The position numbers and the translations under genes were made by a program. DNA of 21,586 bases, from NCBI GenBank assembly GCA_033557675.1, contig JAWQRM010000543.1:1-21586 (forward strand), given 5' to 3'. Position 1 is the stretch's first letter. Every line of letters starts with the position of its first letter. Origin of the DNA: Coptodactyla brooksi. Taxonomy: Eukaryota > Arthropoda > Insecta > Coleoptera > Scarabaeidae. This document shows, in pieces, positions 8,702 through 18,780 of this stretch. The notes beneath the pieces are model-generated. The model saw only the letters and a program-made list of their open reading frames with translations. It made no database searches and was not told the origin of the DNA.

Positions 8702-8730
8702 GTTTCGATTAATTAAATAATCATCTTCAG
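8702..8730 (-). other. Hammerhead-like or PLE-end-like motif
   Basis: On the minus strand CTGAAGA (8730-8724) is followed by T, GATT (8722-8719), a loop, AATC (8710-8707) and GAAAC (8706-8702). The layout is the same as at 1617-1646, including the extra base before stem II. The two sites share little else, so the shared architecture is notable, but both may be decayed ends of a retroelement. Confidence 0.3.
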
Positions 8731-9002
8731 AAGCCTTTGCAAGTTTATGTTGTGTAGTTTTTATGTAACTGTTGTTATGAGGGTTAAAAACTTTTGTTAG
8801 AAATTTAAACTGATGTACACGAGGCACAGATAGAGTAATAACAGGTAATCTGCACATCTTAACATACCAAATGAGCTTTAGATTTTTCATGTTTGGCTAC
8901 TTTTGTGTGTATATTTCGCCAGTTATTAAGTCCTGAATTGTGGAATATTGACACAAAATATTGTGTCCTTTGACTCAGGCTATATTATACAACGATGGAC
9001 TA

Positions 9003-9480
9003 TTATGTCACGATTTGAAAACTTTGCAGATGCACTCTTGAAGAATGTGTTCCATCGTCCTGGCGCGGAAAGTCATCTAAGAGAATTTTAGCTCGTCTTT
9101 TTTTAACTAAATAATCTCTTATTCGTTGACTAATTATCTCGGGCCAAGTAGGAGGATCATCTGTTATATTCTGTTCTTCATTATATATTTTTTGCTCTCG
9201 GTTATATTGCATTGAATTATTTCCATTCTAATGTTTGGTTCTTTCGGTTTCTGTAATTGTGTTTATTGTTTATTGTGTAGTTCATCTTTGTCATTATTTT
9301 CAGGAGTTTTTTTTTTTTTTAAATTATCTGTGTTAATTTTTCTATGTCTCATTCTTATTCTTAATTTATGTCCTCTGATTCTTTGTCCTTTGTCATCACT
9401 ATCTATTTTTGAAAATTTATTCAAAGCGCGTTTGAGTTTCTCATTTTCGGGTTTTAGATATTTATTTTTGTAACATGTAC
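9003..9480 (-). pseudogene. Charged open frames of unknown origin
   Basis: On the minus strand, 9480-9263 reads as a Lys/Glu/Asn-rich chain with a short leucine-spaced helix (YLKPENEKLKRALNKF) and basic clusters. After a stop, similar composition continues in that frame (TQLQKPKEPNIRMEI). Then 9212-9003 has a 69-codon frame with PPTWPEIISQRIRDYLVKKR and an acidic/basic tail. The sustained bias across neighbouring frames suggests a decayed coding region rather than chance. The part of the 183-codon frame above 9500 is only the antisense of piggyBac C and should be ignored. I do not recognise the family. Confidence 0.25.
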
Positions 9481-9506
9481 CATTTTTAAATATATAAATT
9501 TTGATG

Positions 9507-10341
9507 TGCGACTGACGTTGTCTCAGGTTTGACGATATTCTGACACGATAGGAACGTTCGACTATAGATAAGTTAGCACCAATTTGTTTTCTATTTGAAA
9601 ATCTAGTGGTAAAATACAGTACATTGTTTACACCAAGTGGATATGTGACAATAGACGAACAGTTGGTAGCATTTCGCGATCGTTGCAGTTTTAGACAATA
9701 CCTTTCGGCTACACCTAACAAATATGAAAAAAAAAAGTATTCGCCATGGTGGGTGCTAGAAGCTTCTATAATTTGAAGACGGGCATTTACGCTGAGTAGC
9801 AGCCGGAAGGTCAATATAAATTGAACAACTCTTATTTAGTATATTGGAAATAGTATTGCGACTAATTGCGCCTGTCAGTAAAACTTCGAGAAACGTCACC
9901 GTGGATAACTAGTATACAAGTATTCCATTATCACAGAAATTATTAGAACAAAAATTGATACTAGTTGGCACTTTGCGTAAAAATAAAAGAGAAATTTCAG
10001 AGCAATTTCTTCCTCATAAGCAGCAGCAAGTAACCAGTACACATTTTAGTTGCACAAAATCTTTCACAGTTTTATCATACATTCCCAAGAAATCGAAGGT
10101 AGTCCTGATCTTGTCAATAATACACAACGATGGAAATAGTGATCCAGGTACAGCAAATGTGAGGAAATATGAGATTATGACCTTTTATAATACGCCAAAA
10201 GGCGGTGTGAACACAAACGGCAAATTATGTGCAACTTATAATGTGACTATTTTGATGTTCAACCTCAACGTGGACAAGTTTCCACTTGCTGACCATTGCA
10301 AAAATCTCTGTACTGAATGCTTTCAGGAGAGAACAACTTAA
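9507..10341 (+). pseudogene. piggyBac-family transposase remnant C
   Basis: Boxes appear in order across several frames. RCLRFDDILTR is at about 9517-9550, with a TGA just before and a TAG just after. TIDKLAPI follows, then the first catalytic box VTIDEQLVAFRDRCSF with Asp at 9654-9656. ARSFYNLKTGIYAE, a stop and QPEGQYKLN lie near 9756-9823. The second box, VDN followed by TAG (9910-9912) where Trp is usual, has YTSIPLSQKLLEQ after it. An open frame (9955-10341, whose first codon TTG is internal) gives VGTLRKNKREI, LSYIPKKSKVV and MTFYNTPKGGVNTNGKLCATYNV. In the last box Asn and Gly stand where the conserved DxxD Asp pair is expected. The NRWP helix is lost. It is more distant from A and B than those are from each other. 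Confidence 0.88.
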
Positions 10342-11359
10342 TTATGTATGCAAATCCTACTGATCAAATAAATTATAATTTAACCAAATTTTATTTCCAA
10401 CTGCATGTTTTCTTAACTAAATTCCAATCATACACACAACGTAAAATTGCTTAAGGTAAGTTGATTTCCTTTAAAACACGAGATTAAAAAGAATACCATA
10501 AAAAGTTTATGGGGCTTCTCAGGCACCACACGAGCACTTTTGTACGTAGCGACTAATTAAAAGTTAACAAAAAAGACACGCAAACGTCAACTGAACCTTT
10601 GGTATTAGTTGATAGCAGTAATCAGATCTAAATTAAATGTTTAGAACCTTCCTAAGAAACAAAACAATTCTTACACTCGACAGTTATATCAAAACAATCA
10701 TAACCACCCCGATTCATTTTGTTACCAAGAAGAAATAAAAGTCCTTCTTTAATTCAAAATTTGAATACATTCAAAAATATTGTTGAAGGAATATATTTTA
10801 AAACCTGTTCTAACAAATCCCAGTCGAAAACTAGACGCCGATGGTATTTTCAAGATTCTTAGAGATAAAACTGTATCCACATCTCAATTACGTTCTCTCA
10901 CATCGTTGGTTACCCAAAGCTCACATAATAAACCGTGAGAAGTTTCAGAATTAATACGCTACAGGGTGAAGAACACTTTCAACCTGCAAAATTTGAAAAA
11001 CTATCTCGTATATGACAGTTGACTTTTGACACACGACTTGTGTTGTCGTATGACTTTTCGACATTGTCACACCTCTTCAAATCGTCAATCAAATTCGATT
11101 TCATTTCTATGAAAAATGTTCAGGCTTTCTTATAATTTATGGTACCAATCGATCTATACATATAATATACATGTATATTGTATTATAGTCTTCCACTGAT
11201 ATAATTCAAACTCGTATCTTTTAATGGTGTCGATTCCATTATGCGTTATTCCAACATTTCATTCAGTAGTTTCCAGTGTAATGCGTTAGCACTTTCATTT
11301 CTAAACATATATTTTTATTAAAGTTGTGGATTTAGAACCATTGGCTTAGTAACAAAAAT
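10342..11359. other. Gene-free stretch
   Basis: No gene is supported. A relative of the 6671/6970 repeat lies near 10513-10562. A plus frame at about 10790-10920 (ILKPVLTNPSRKLDADG and onward) faintly resembles the region upstream of PLE reverse transcriptases, but not enough to call. A 16-bp perfect palindrome (AATATACATGTATATT) is at 11164-11179. Confidence 0.4.
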
Positions 11360-11440
11360 AGACAATTTTCATCACTGTCCTTCATGGCTCCTGAAGATTA
11401 CAGTTACTCTTCAGTTTTAGGGTAGTGATGACAATTGTCT
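11360..11440. repeat. Nested inverted repeat, 81 bp
   Basis: AGACAATTTTCATCACT (11360-11376) pairs with 11424-11440 with one mismatch. Inside it CTGAAG (11391-11396) pairs with CTTCAG (11409-11414). The two stems could form a branched or extended hairpin. It may be a tiny MITE or a structured RNA; no coding. Confidence 0.6.
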
Positions 11441-12448
11441 AGCTTTATATAGTTTTTCACTAGTAATTAATTTAGATTCTAAGTAGAAGCCATTTTTCCA
11501 TAAGACTACTAACACTTGGAAGCATTCGTTCCTCATACATTCTCCATATAATTTTCTTTATTTCTGTACTGTAAATAGACGAACAGTCAATTCACTGCTT
11601 ACTTTGGTAGGCTTTCTACACTCCTTTGCTTTTGGGTTTGTTTCAACTTTAAGAATTATGATTTTTACACCTGTGGACAGAAGTATCTTCGATCTCGTAG
11701 ACATTTGATCTACGCATTGCAAAAAACATTCTTGCGAAAAGTCCTTATTTATACACGATCTAAAAACGAAAAAAAGTTATTAATCGATCCTTACACTTTT
11801 TTAACATCTCTATAACTATTTGTATTACGGTGTGTAGTCCTCCCATGTGAAAGTGCAATTCCCGCTAATAAATACAAAATATCAAAGAAGGCGATATCCT
11901 TTCCTGCCGGTATTTAGGCCGGACTCTCTCTATATTATAAAATAAATAACATAACGAACATAAATAATACGTTTACGAATACAGTTAACTAAAAATACAC
12001 AGAATAAAAGTCAGTAAATAGCACCTTGCTCACTCCGTTTCTCCTTTGCTTGGTTTATGACCTGTCCATCATGTTCAATATCGTAAAAGGTCGTAAAACT
12101 TAATGGGAAAGAAAGTGCATTAAAAATAATGCACTAAAATTATTGAGAATAATAATTAATCTCAACCTAATAAAATTCTAATTAAATCGGGTGTAATAAT
12201 AAATGCATGAAACTGATATTGATACTAATATAATAATAGGCAATAAATAAGTACAATAGTAAATAGTAATAACGAATTAATCAATAAGTAAATAGGTAAT
12301 AAATATGATAATAAATAGTACAAACCTGTAAATAGGTATTCAACCTAATAAAATTGTTATTACAGTCGTCCACGACTTACTTCGTAAAATTTCTACTTCT
12401 GGAATTAATCTGTAATCTAAATTATAAAATGTATTGTATGCTTATATA
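11441..12448. other. Gene-free AT-rich stretch with low-complexity block
   Basis: From about 12120 to 12360 the sequence is built of TAATAAATA-like units. AACCTAATAAAATT occurs at both about 12165 and 12342, and TAAATAGGTA is repeated. This looks like degenerate AT-rich simple sequence. No coding or RNA gene is seen. Confidence 0.55.
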
Positions 12449-12850
12449 CTGGATGTCCGGTAAAGAGTACGGAGCGGCTATATCTCGACATTGGTAAGGT
12501 CTAGAGGTTTGGGGAAAAATTCAGGAGAAATGGCTGGAAATTATTTTGAAGTTCGCAATTCGATCGGTAGGGGGCATAACTGCTATGAAGAAACATAAAA
12601 TGCACGCTATATCGGAAACTTAGACGGTGAGCTGTAACTTTGAAAAAATCATTTGTTAGCTTGGGTAATACCGCATCATTTTGCTTTGCAACATTTCTTC
12701 GTACCTGTCATAATAAGGGAAGGCAGTCCAATGCATTTTTCAATATTTACTTTTTTAATATCTCGTGAACCATTCAACCGATTTTAATATTTTTGGTCTT
12801 GTTTGAAAGGGCATTTTATGAGTTTTCGAAAAAAAATGGAACGGTACTAT
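12449..12850 (+). mobile_element. CTGGATGTCCGG element, one-ended copy
   Basis: Starts TA|CTGGATGTCCGG at 12447-12449. About 280 bp from here matches the reverse complement of 14225-14591, including GGCTGGAAATTATTTTGAA, TAGGGGGCATAACTGCTATG, CGCTAT, GGGTAATACCGCAT and TGTCATAATAAGGGA. From about 12730 to 12850 it continues with sequence absent from the shorter copy (TCTCGTGAACCATTCAACCG). No right-hand inverted end was found, so this is a truncated or longer relative. Confidence 0.65.
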
Positions 12851-14224
12851 TTTCATGACAGACCCTTCAGACCTTGCAATTGCGTCGCGACAAATTATAT
12901 TAGTAATACCTCTATGAAACAAAGTTTTAGGATTGTAAAAACAATCCCTGATGTAAAAACAACCCTAAAATAACCCTATAGAAACGGTGCTACATACTTT
13001 GAATAGGATTGATAAAAGTTGTGTTTGAGAAGTCATTAATTTCATTTTGAAAATATGAAATTTATTTTTAAAATGTAATTCACTAACTAGTACGTATTCA
13101 CGATTAAATCGATGTAGAAGTAAAACCTTGAAGTTGTCAATATTATAATTGTTAGAAGACACAATTTTTCATTAAAAATCACAGGTTTATACGTTATAGC
13201 GCATATTATTTGTAATTCTATAATAAAAGATGCTGGATTTCGTAAAAAGAATCGATTAGCAATGTAATTAAAAATCTAATTATCTCTAATACTTTAATTA
13301 TAACTCTTTAGTTTATGTGTGACAGTTTAATATTAACTTGTCTCCTCAGAATATTTCTGTAAAACCAACAACTAAAGTACCAAACGCGTTCTAAAAAAAT
13401 TCTAAAAGAAAAACACTTTTCTCAAATATCTGAGGTAATTTATAAAATAGAAAAACTGCCTGAGGTGATTTAATGACGTTATATTATTGTTTTCGATTTT
13501 AAATACAACTTGCGAATATTCACGGTATAGGGAAATTCATTATTCACTACCGTAAGTAATAATGTAGTAAAAATATATCGTGATTAAAGATCAAAGTCAG
13601 TAGTAGGGGTGTATTTACATGAGAAAATTGATCGGCAACTATAAATTGTATCAAACACAATCTTTAGTGAACAAAAAAAACTCTGGGAATGTGGGAAACC
13701 ATAACTTTTATTCGAATATAGTCCGTAACATTACGTATTTGTAGTTTTGAGTTCTGAATGCAATTTTCAATGTAAAAAGCTATAGGGAGTACGAATACCG
13801 AGCTGAATCACCCGTTTACTCTTTTTAGATTCCATGTTTTCAAGGAATGGTTTTGGCTACATTCACATTATTCTTTTGGAAAACATTGTTTTTGCTCTAA
13901 GGTGATTTGTGATGTTTTTCCAATGCATAGCAATATATTTTAATAGATTATTAAGTAAACATGAAATCTCTCAAATATTTCACACAGCCAGAAGAGTATT
14001 ATTTCCACATTACCCTTTCTGATTTCAAAGTTAGGTTAGGTAATAATGTAAAAAATGCCTCGAAGAAAACTAAACATATAATTTAGATAGTATTGCGTAC
14101 TAGACGATAAAATAATGGCATAAAGACACATTTTATACAACTTATTATTTAAGTTTATTTATACTTTATGTGCTATGAAATGTCTAATGTTTAAGACTAA
14201 AGTTGCTAGTACTATCTGCATATA
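12851..14224. other. Gene-free stretch
   Basis: No coding frame is supported; 12965-13162 minus has no motif. The partner of the 8622 repeat lies at 13983-14030. A CTGAGGTRATTTA word is repeated at about 13430 and 13460. Otherwise there is nothing visible. Confidence 0.5.
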
Positions 14225-14591
14225 CTGGATGTCCGGTTAATGGTACGGAGTGGCTGTATCTCGACAATGGTAAGGCCTAAAGGTTGGCCCTAGAGGGAGG
14301 GGGAGGCTATCCCTTATTATGACAGATACGAAAAAATGTCGCAAGGCAAAATAATGCGGTATTACCCAAGCTATCAAATGATTTTTTTTAAGTTATAGTT
14401 AATCGTCTAACTTTCCGAAATAGCGTGAATTTTATGTTTCTTCATAGCAGTTACACCCCCTAGCGGTCGAAATTCAAAATAATTTCCAGCCATTTCTCTT
14501 GGTCACTTTGTTTATAAGGATTCTTTTTCAAACCTCTAGATCTTACCATTGTCGAGACACAGCCACTCCATACCATTAACCGGACACCCAG
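14225..14591 (-). mobile_element. TA-flanked foldback MITE, CTGGRTGTCCGG ends
   Basis: The left arm (14225-about 14283, CTGGATGTCCGGTTAATGGT onward) and right arm (about 14535-14591) are inverted copies of about 55-60 bp. They enclose a unique centre that matches the 12449 copy in reverse. The dinucleotide TA flanks both ends (14223-14224, 14592-14593); taking the element out leaves CTGCATATATGCAG, a perfect palindrome. TA duplication and the CAGGGTGTCC-like ends suggest a Tc1/mariner-like, non-autonomous element. There is no coding. A GTTACACCCCCTAGCGGTC motif (14450-14468) resembles a CTCF core in reverse. Confidence 0.8.
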
Positions 14592-14603
14592 TATATGCAG
14601 ATA

Positions 14604-15599
14604 CTACTACCAACTACTGCTGAATTACATTTTTAACACCAGACAAAGGTTTGAATTAAACTAGGACGACTAAGAGGCAGCTCTTCTGAATTTAAAAAAA
14701 AAACATGAAAGAAAATGTACCCCCCATCAATTTTTGTAAAATTGAATTATACTGAATTTGGCAGCACATATTAATTTTGACTGTCCATTTATCCAGTTAA
14801 ATATACAGTTTCATGATTCAAATAATGATAGATGATTTAGAATTAGATTTGACAATTAGGTTGACCAGATATAGGCATTGGTATTTTTCGCCATTATTTG
14901 ATATAATCATTAGTAAATACCGTTATTAAAAAAATGGTAATTATCATAAAAATTACCGTTGATAACGGAGGTACCCCTTACCTCCAGATCTTATATAATA
15001 ATGCAGAATTTTCGACTTTGTGGAAAACAAATTTAACTGAGGCTCCAAGTTGATGAGCCCTTTCATCAACATACTCGATTTTATATTAACAATGTTTGGA
15101 AATATTGCAAAATCTTGGCGAAGAGAATTTAAGAGAAGTTAATGACAAAATTTCTTCGATATAAATGTATATAATAGTTCATAATTAGAGCATCACCGGC
15201 AAACGCTCCAACAAAATATTTCTATAATCTAAAATCAAAAGCTTCTAAAGACTGCTTATTGGTACCGTGAAGACATTTACATTTTTATCATGTGGTATTA
15301 AACCCGGCAGCAGGGCATTGCCAACTTCTAGAATCAAGCAATAGCATCCTTGAGATCCATAGATAAACACTCGTGAACTAGGTTTTCAAAGGGGAGAATT
15401 AAGTTTCCTTGATTTGGACGCAAAGATATAAATATTTGCTGATCGGAATAACGTTTGTTCCACATATAGAAATAGTTGTCATAATGGAGAAGCTGTGAGC
15501 AACTGAAAATGGAAAATCCTTCAGATTTGTGGAACAATGTTATGCAAAAGTAATGGAATGTTGCAAAAGTAAGTAAATATGTAAAGCATGTAACTAAGA
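14604..15599. other. Gene-free stretch
   Basis: A minus frame at 15334-15537 has no recognised motif. Around 14930-14990 short words (ACCGTTAT, GGTAATTAT, AATTACCGTTGATAACGG) repeat locally. Nothing else is supported. Confidence 0.45.
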
Positions 15600-16020
15600 C
15601 TACTAGGACATCCTATATAACCATTACGTAGCGTTTTCTTATGTAACCCTGTCAGACTCATTGCTTGTTATTCTCCCAAACGCCAAAGAGAACATTACGA
15701 GGCTTTTTATCCCCTCGTAGACATCCTTTCCACGAACTCGTTCTCAAAACTCAACGTTGCGTAATATTCTGAAAACTTCCCCACTCTATTAATCTCCGTT
15801 CCTGGAATTTCCTTGCTCTCTGCGAGCATGCGCATTTAGTCCTGCGGGGGCGTACTACGTCGTAACTTGGGGTGGGCAGGAGTATCGAGCCGACAGTCCG
15901 ACATTTATCCAGGAAAAACATTGAAATTCCAGGAATTTGTGACGCAGACTTTCGTACAGATCGATATCAACACTAGTTTGTGCGCGAAGCACGAAGAATA
16001 CCGAACGTAGAGGTAATTCA
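15600..16020 (+). promoter_or_regulatory. Possible promoter and first exon, or LTR
   Basis: This block is GC- and CpG-richer than its surroundings. It contains in order a TATATAA box (15613-15619), an Inr-like TCAGAC/TCATTG stretch some 35-45 bp further on (about 15650-15665), an NRF1-like AGCATGCGCA word (about 15825-15834), several CpG-rich runs, and AG|GTAATT, a plausible splice donor, at 16011-16018. CCTGGAATTTCC at 15791-15802 and GAAATTCCAGG at about 15924-15934 form an inverted pair. No long open frame follows, so if this is a gene start the exon shown would be untranslated. A solo LTR would look similar. Confidence 0.3.
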
Positions 16021-16314
16021 ATAAGATGTGAGGCATTTTGTAAATGCCCTTGGATTAAATCGGATTTACCACCGGCGATAACATAAAATAAACCTGTGGG
16101 TTACATAACTGAATTTTTTGACAACTATAAATGTATTTATTGTTCATCAAGGACGAAATTTCCTATAAAATTCTGTATTTAAGAGAATTTCAATGTAACA
16201 GTTCATTCATTACATTAACAATAATAATTAAGTTCATTCTAGATGGTTTAGGTTTTGCTCCAAATCGTTCCTGTTTATGGCCGTAATAAGTAGTGAGAGA
16301 TTTTACTACTTTTT

Positions 16315-16745
16315 ATGGGATTGAAAATTTTCAACCAAGCAGGCACAAAATTAGTTTTTCAGTCAAACAATACATTACAAACTTTGTTAAGTAATCCACA
16401 AGATAATTTAAATATGTTGGAAAGAAGTGGAATATACGAGATAAATTGTAATAATTATGATAAAAATTATGTTGTAAATTGGACAAACTCGAAGGTCGGT
16501 ATAAACAAGGTTCAAAGAGCACATAGCTCGCTTAAAGTGCGGTCGTACGGAGGAATCTAGCATACCCAAACATACTTTAAACAGCAAACATACGATTAGC
16601 CAAACATCGTGAAACTACTTAGAAATGTATCAAACTATAGATTCTTGGATGCACTTGAAAGTATGGAATTATCAAATGTAATAATAGAGTTAATCAAAAC
16701 AGAGGGCTAATACCGTTTAGCAGTCTAACAGCTTCCTGCTGATTA
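16315..16745 (+). pseudogene. Penelope-like element C-terminal fragment (GIY-YIG)
   Basis: The frame from 16315 reads LKIFNQAGTKLVFQSNNTLQ, then LSNPQDNLNMLERSGIYEI and NYDKNYV, covering the linker and the GIY half of the endonuclease. It shifts by one base at about 16471, where IGQTRRSV, a TAA and TRFKEHIARLKCGRTEESS complete the YIG, Arg and Glu-His boxes. A further fragment NIVKLLRNVSNYRFLDALES (about 16604-16665) and GLIPFSSL follow. It is the same family as 3343-3697, and longer at its N-terminal side. GIY-YIG in this position makes the nick used for target-primed reverse transcription in PLEs. This copy is broken by at least two frameshifts and a stop. Confidence 0.78.
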
Positions 16746-16777
16746 CTGGGACAAACTTATTATTCACTGCCCTTCCT

Positions 16778-16880
16778 TTATAGTCTACACCATTTTTCAT
16801 TTCTTGGCACTGCATCAAAAGCTCTTTCCAGGTCAATGGTCGCGGAAAAGGCTTCCCGCTTCTCCGTTTCTTACACATTA
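16778..16880 (-). pseudogene. LINE (non-LTR retrotransposon) reverse-transcriptase fragment
   Basis: The minus frame reads KREAFSATIDLERAFDAVPR followed by NEKWCRL and a stop at 16778-16780. DLExAFDxVPR is the well-known RT box A of LINE elements of the Jockey, RTE and R1 groups; the catalytic Asp is that of IDLE. Only this box remains, with an in-frame TAA just upstream. It directly follows the PLE fragment in the opposite orientation, so one of the two elements may have inserted beside or into the other. Confidence 0.65.
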
Positions 16881-16885
16881 CTCCG

Positions 16886-17489
16886 TCTTTAGCTATCTAT
16901 GTTTAGATGAAAAACGTGCTTTCCCTGACTATGCAAGTTAGACAATACTGGCTGTATAATACTTCTTCATTTTTATATAGAAGTTATTCGTTTATTCACA
17001 TTCCAAAGAAGCACTTGTTTAGCAAGAGCACCAAAGGACACTTTTATAACTTAATTTTTCTTAACGTTTTGATTTTCTTATGTTCTATTGTAGCTACGAA
17101 AAACACAAATATTTTGAATTGGAATATATAAGTTTTTAAATCCATGTTAAATCATTTTCACATTTCCAATTTTAGAAATTTTACTTGCAGAAATCACATT
17201 TCTATTGTTTTCAAAATGTAGATAAAATTTGACAATATAAAGTCATACCACTAAATGACATTTTTATCATTTTTCATTATAATTTAATTCAAGGCAAATT
17301 GGATAGCGAATTTTCCGAATCACGTTAGTATCGAATATTACGAAATTGAGGAGAAATCATGAGAATTTATTTACTAAATTGTGGGTTTTGTCAGTTAATT
17401 GTTATCAGTTAACGAGAAGGCTTACCACTTACTGTTAGTTAAGTGGTGAGAATTTATTTAGTTTGTTCCGAATCACGAAATTCGTTTTT
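16886..17489. other. Gene-free stretch
   Basis: A hydrophobic frame at 16907-17131 shows no domain. The rest is AT-rich with no repeats worth naming, except TTAGTTAAGTGGTGAGAATTTATTTA-like words echoing between 17355 and 17460. Confidence 0.45.
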
Positions 17490-17700
17490 ATTACTTTCTA
17501 TTAAAAGAAAGTATTGCATTAGCAAAAAAATCGATGTCGAGATTTTGATAGATCTTAACGAATTAGGCTTTTTGTAGCCTATCTATGCTATGTTTGGTGG
17601 TTGGTCTGTCCGTCTGTCTGTCAGCCTGTGCGTTGTTTTTAGCTTGCCACATCAGATTGAGTAAAACAATACTTTAGATACAAGCTAATTATTATATAGT
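17490..17700. repeat. Interspersed-repeat-like segment with CTGTCCGTCTGTCTGTC run
   Basis: CTTTCTATTAAAAGAAAGTATTGCATTAGC, an ATCGATGTCGAGATTTTGAT word and a GTCT-rich run at about 17605-17625 occur together. From memory this combination is typical of widespread arthropod repeats. Only one copy is in the window, so the repeat status rests on recollection of the pattern, not on an alignment. Confidence 0.35.
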
Positions 17701-18000
17701 CTGGTCACAATAAGGATTTCGCAAAATTGTACATATGGTCGAGAAATTTTTTCATTTTTTTACAACTTTTTGCAACAAAATATATTTTTTTAATTTACAT
17801 AAAATTGTTAGTAAAAAACTATAAAGATAATACCTGCTTAAAGTCAGCAGTTCTTGAGTTATAAGCATAATTGATAAAAATGCTGTCCTATGGGGCAAGA
17901 GAGTATTTCGTTCCTAATCTCCGATATTGCTCTCTTTGGAAAAAAATGTTTTAAATAAAGATTGCCTGACATCTTCACAATTTGAAACAGTTTTCGAATA

Positions 18001-18062
18001 TATAGGGTGTTCGGTTTATTCTAAAAACTAGCCAACTTCAGGTTTTTTAATAAAATACCCTG
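18001..18062. mobile_element. Tiny element with GGGTGTTCGG and ACCCTGTA ends
   Basis: TATAGGGTGTTCGG at about 18000 and AATACCCTGTATA at about 18054-18066 are imperfect inverted ends of the CAGGGTGTCC type, only about 60 bp apart. They may be a miniature or internally deleted member of the TA-flanked group. The flanks 17700-18000 and 18070-18540 hold no supported gene. Confidence 0.4.
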
Positions 18063-18543
18063 TATATTATTACATTTTTGAAGTCCTTATAAGATTTAAG
18101 GGCCACTCTCATTGTAAGTTTTTTACATTTTTTTTATGTTTAAACCAAGGGCAAAGTAAGAGAAAGTTATGTACGATATACATCTTCTAGTTATTGTTTG
18201 TTGTTACTACAAATATTCTGATTATTATCATTAGAACATGGCTCTAATGATGGAAATACTTCTATATTTACACGCATTATTATAAACGCATCATGTATAA
18301 TAAAATATTGGCAATGTGTTATAGTGTTATAGCATCATGTATTATATACAGGTTCTTCAAAGAATCTATTTAACAATAACAGTATTTTCTTCAAATTATG
18401 AGAAACTGTTGCTAAATTTTATGGCATGACATTTGTGTCGTATCCAAGCACCACCAAAAGGAATGTTGCTCATTATTTAGATGAGAGAATATAAAATTAA
18501 TTATTCACCTTATTAAAAAAGAAATCAAACAAAAATTCTTACA

Positions 18544-18780
18544 AATGATGACCGAATCGAAATTCTATCTTTAATTCTTGAAACTACCCTAGATTTCAGC
18601 CACAGGAAACAATTGACTGTTGTTATTACATTTGTTAATCGAAATAACATTTTTGGGTTTTCAGTATGTAGACGATAGTCTACTGGTAGTCGAGGGTTAA
18701 TTCAGTAAATTTGACAGTTAATAATGCAACTAAAATAGCATTTGAAGCAGTTAATTTTGTTTGGGGTAACAGGAATTGTA
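18544..18780 (+). pseudogene. piggyBac-family transposase remnant D, 5' part
   Basis: The frame from 18544 reads IEILSLILETTLDFSHRKQL, resembling the GLLxLxGxxxSxxxxxxxLW helix region before the piggyBac catalytic core, then NRNNIFGF. After a shift come VDD (where LRFDD is expected) and, about 20 codons on, NNATKIAFEAVNFVWGN, equivalent to the LAPIRxxFExF segment. The order and spacing fit the N-terminal side of remnant D at 20544, from which it is separated by the foldback element. The identity is good for the last part and weaker for the first. Confidence 0.55.

Noticed and set aside
9263..9814. 183-codon minus-strand frame as one gene
   Set aside because: Its first 100 or so codons are the antisense of piggyBac C, whose plus-strand boxes are clear. 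Only the part below about 9480 may be independent coding.
9955..10341. Transposase start at 9955
   Set aside because: The codon is TTG and lies inside the conserved LLEQKLILVGTLRK stretch; homology continues upstream past a stop at 9910-9912.
10790..10920. Plus frame with TNPSRKLDADGIFKILRD as PLE upstream region
   Set aside because: Only a faint resemblance and no second motif in order; noted within the gene-free entry but not called.
18662..18697. QYVDDSLLVVEG, which looks like a reverse-transcriptase YVDD catalytic box
   Set aside because: The spacing to the FEAVNF segment and then to the VTVDEQL block across the foldback fits piggyBac, where a FDD motif is expected at this place. No other RT box lies nearby in order.
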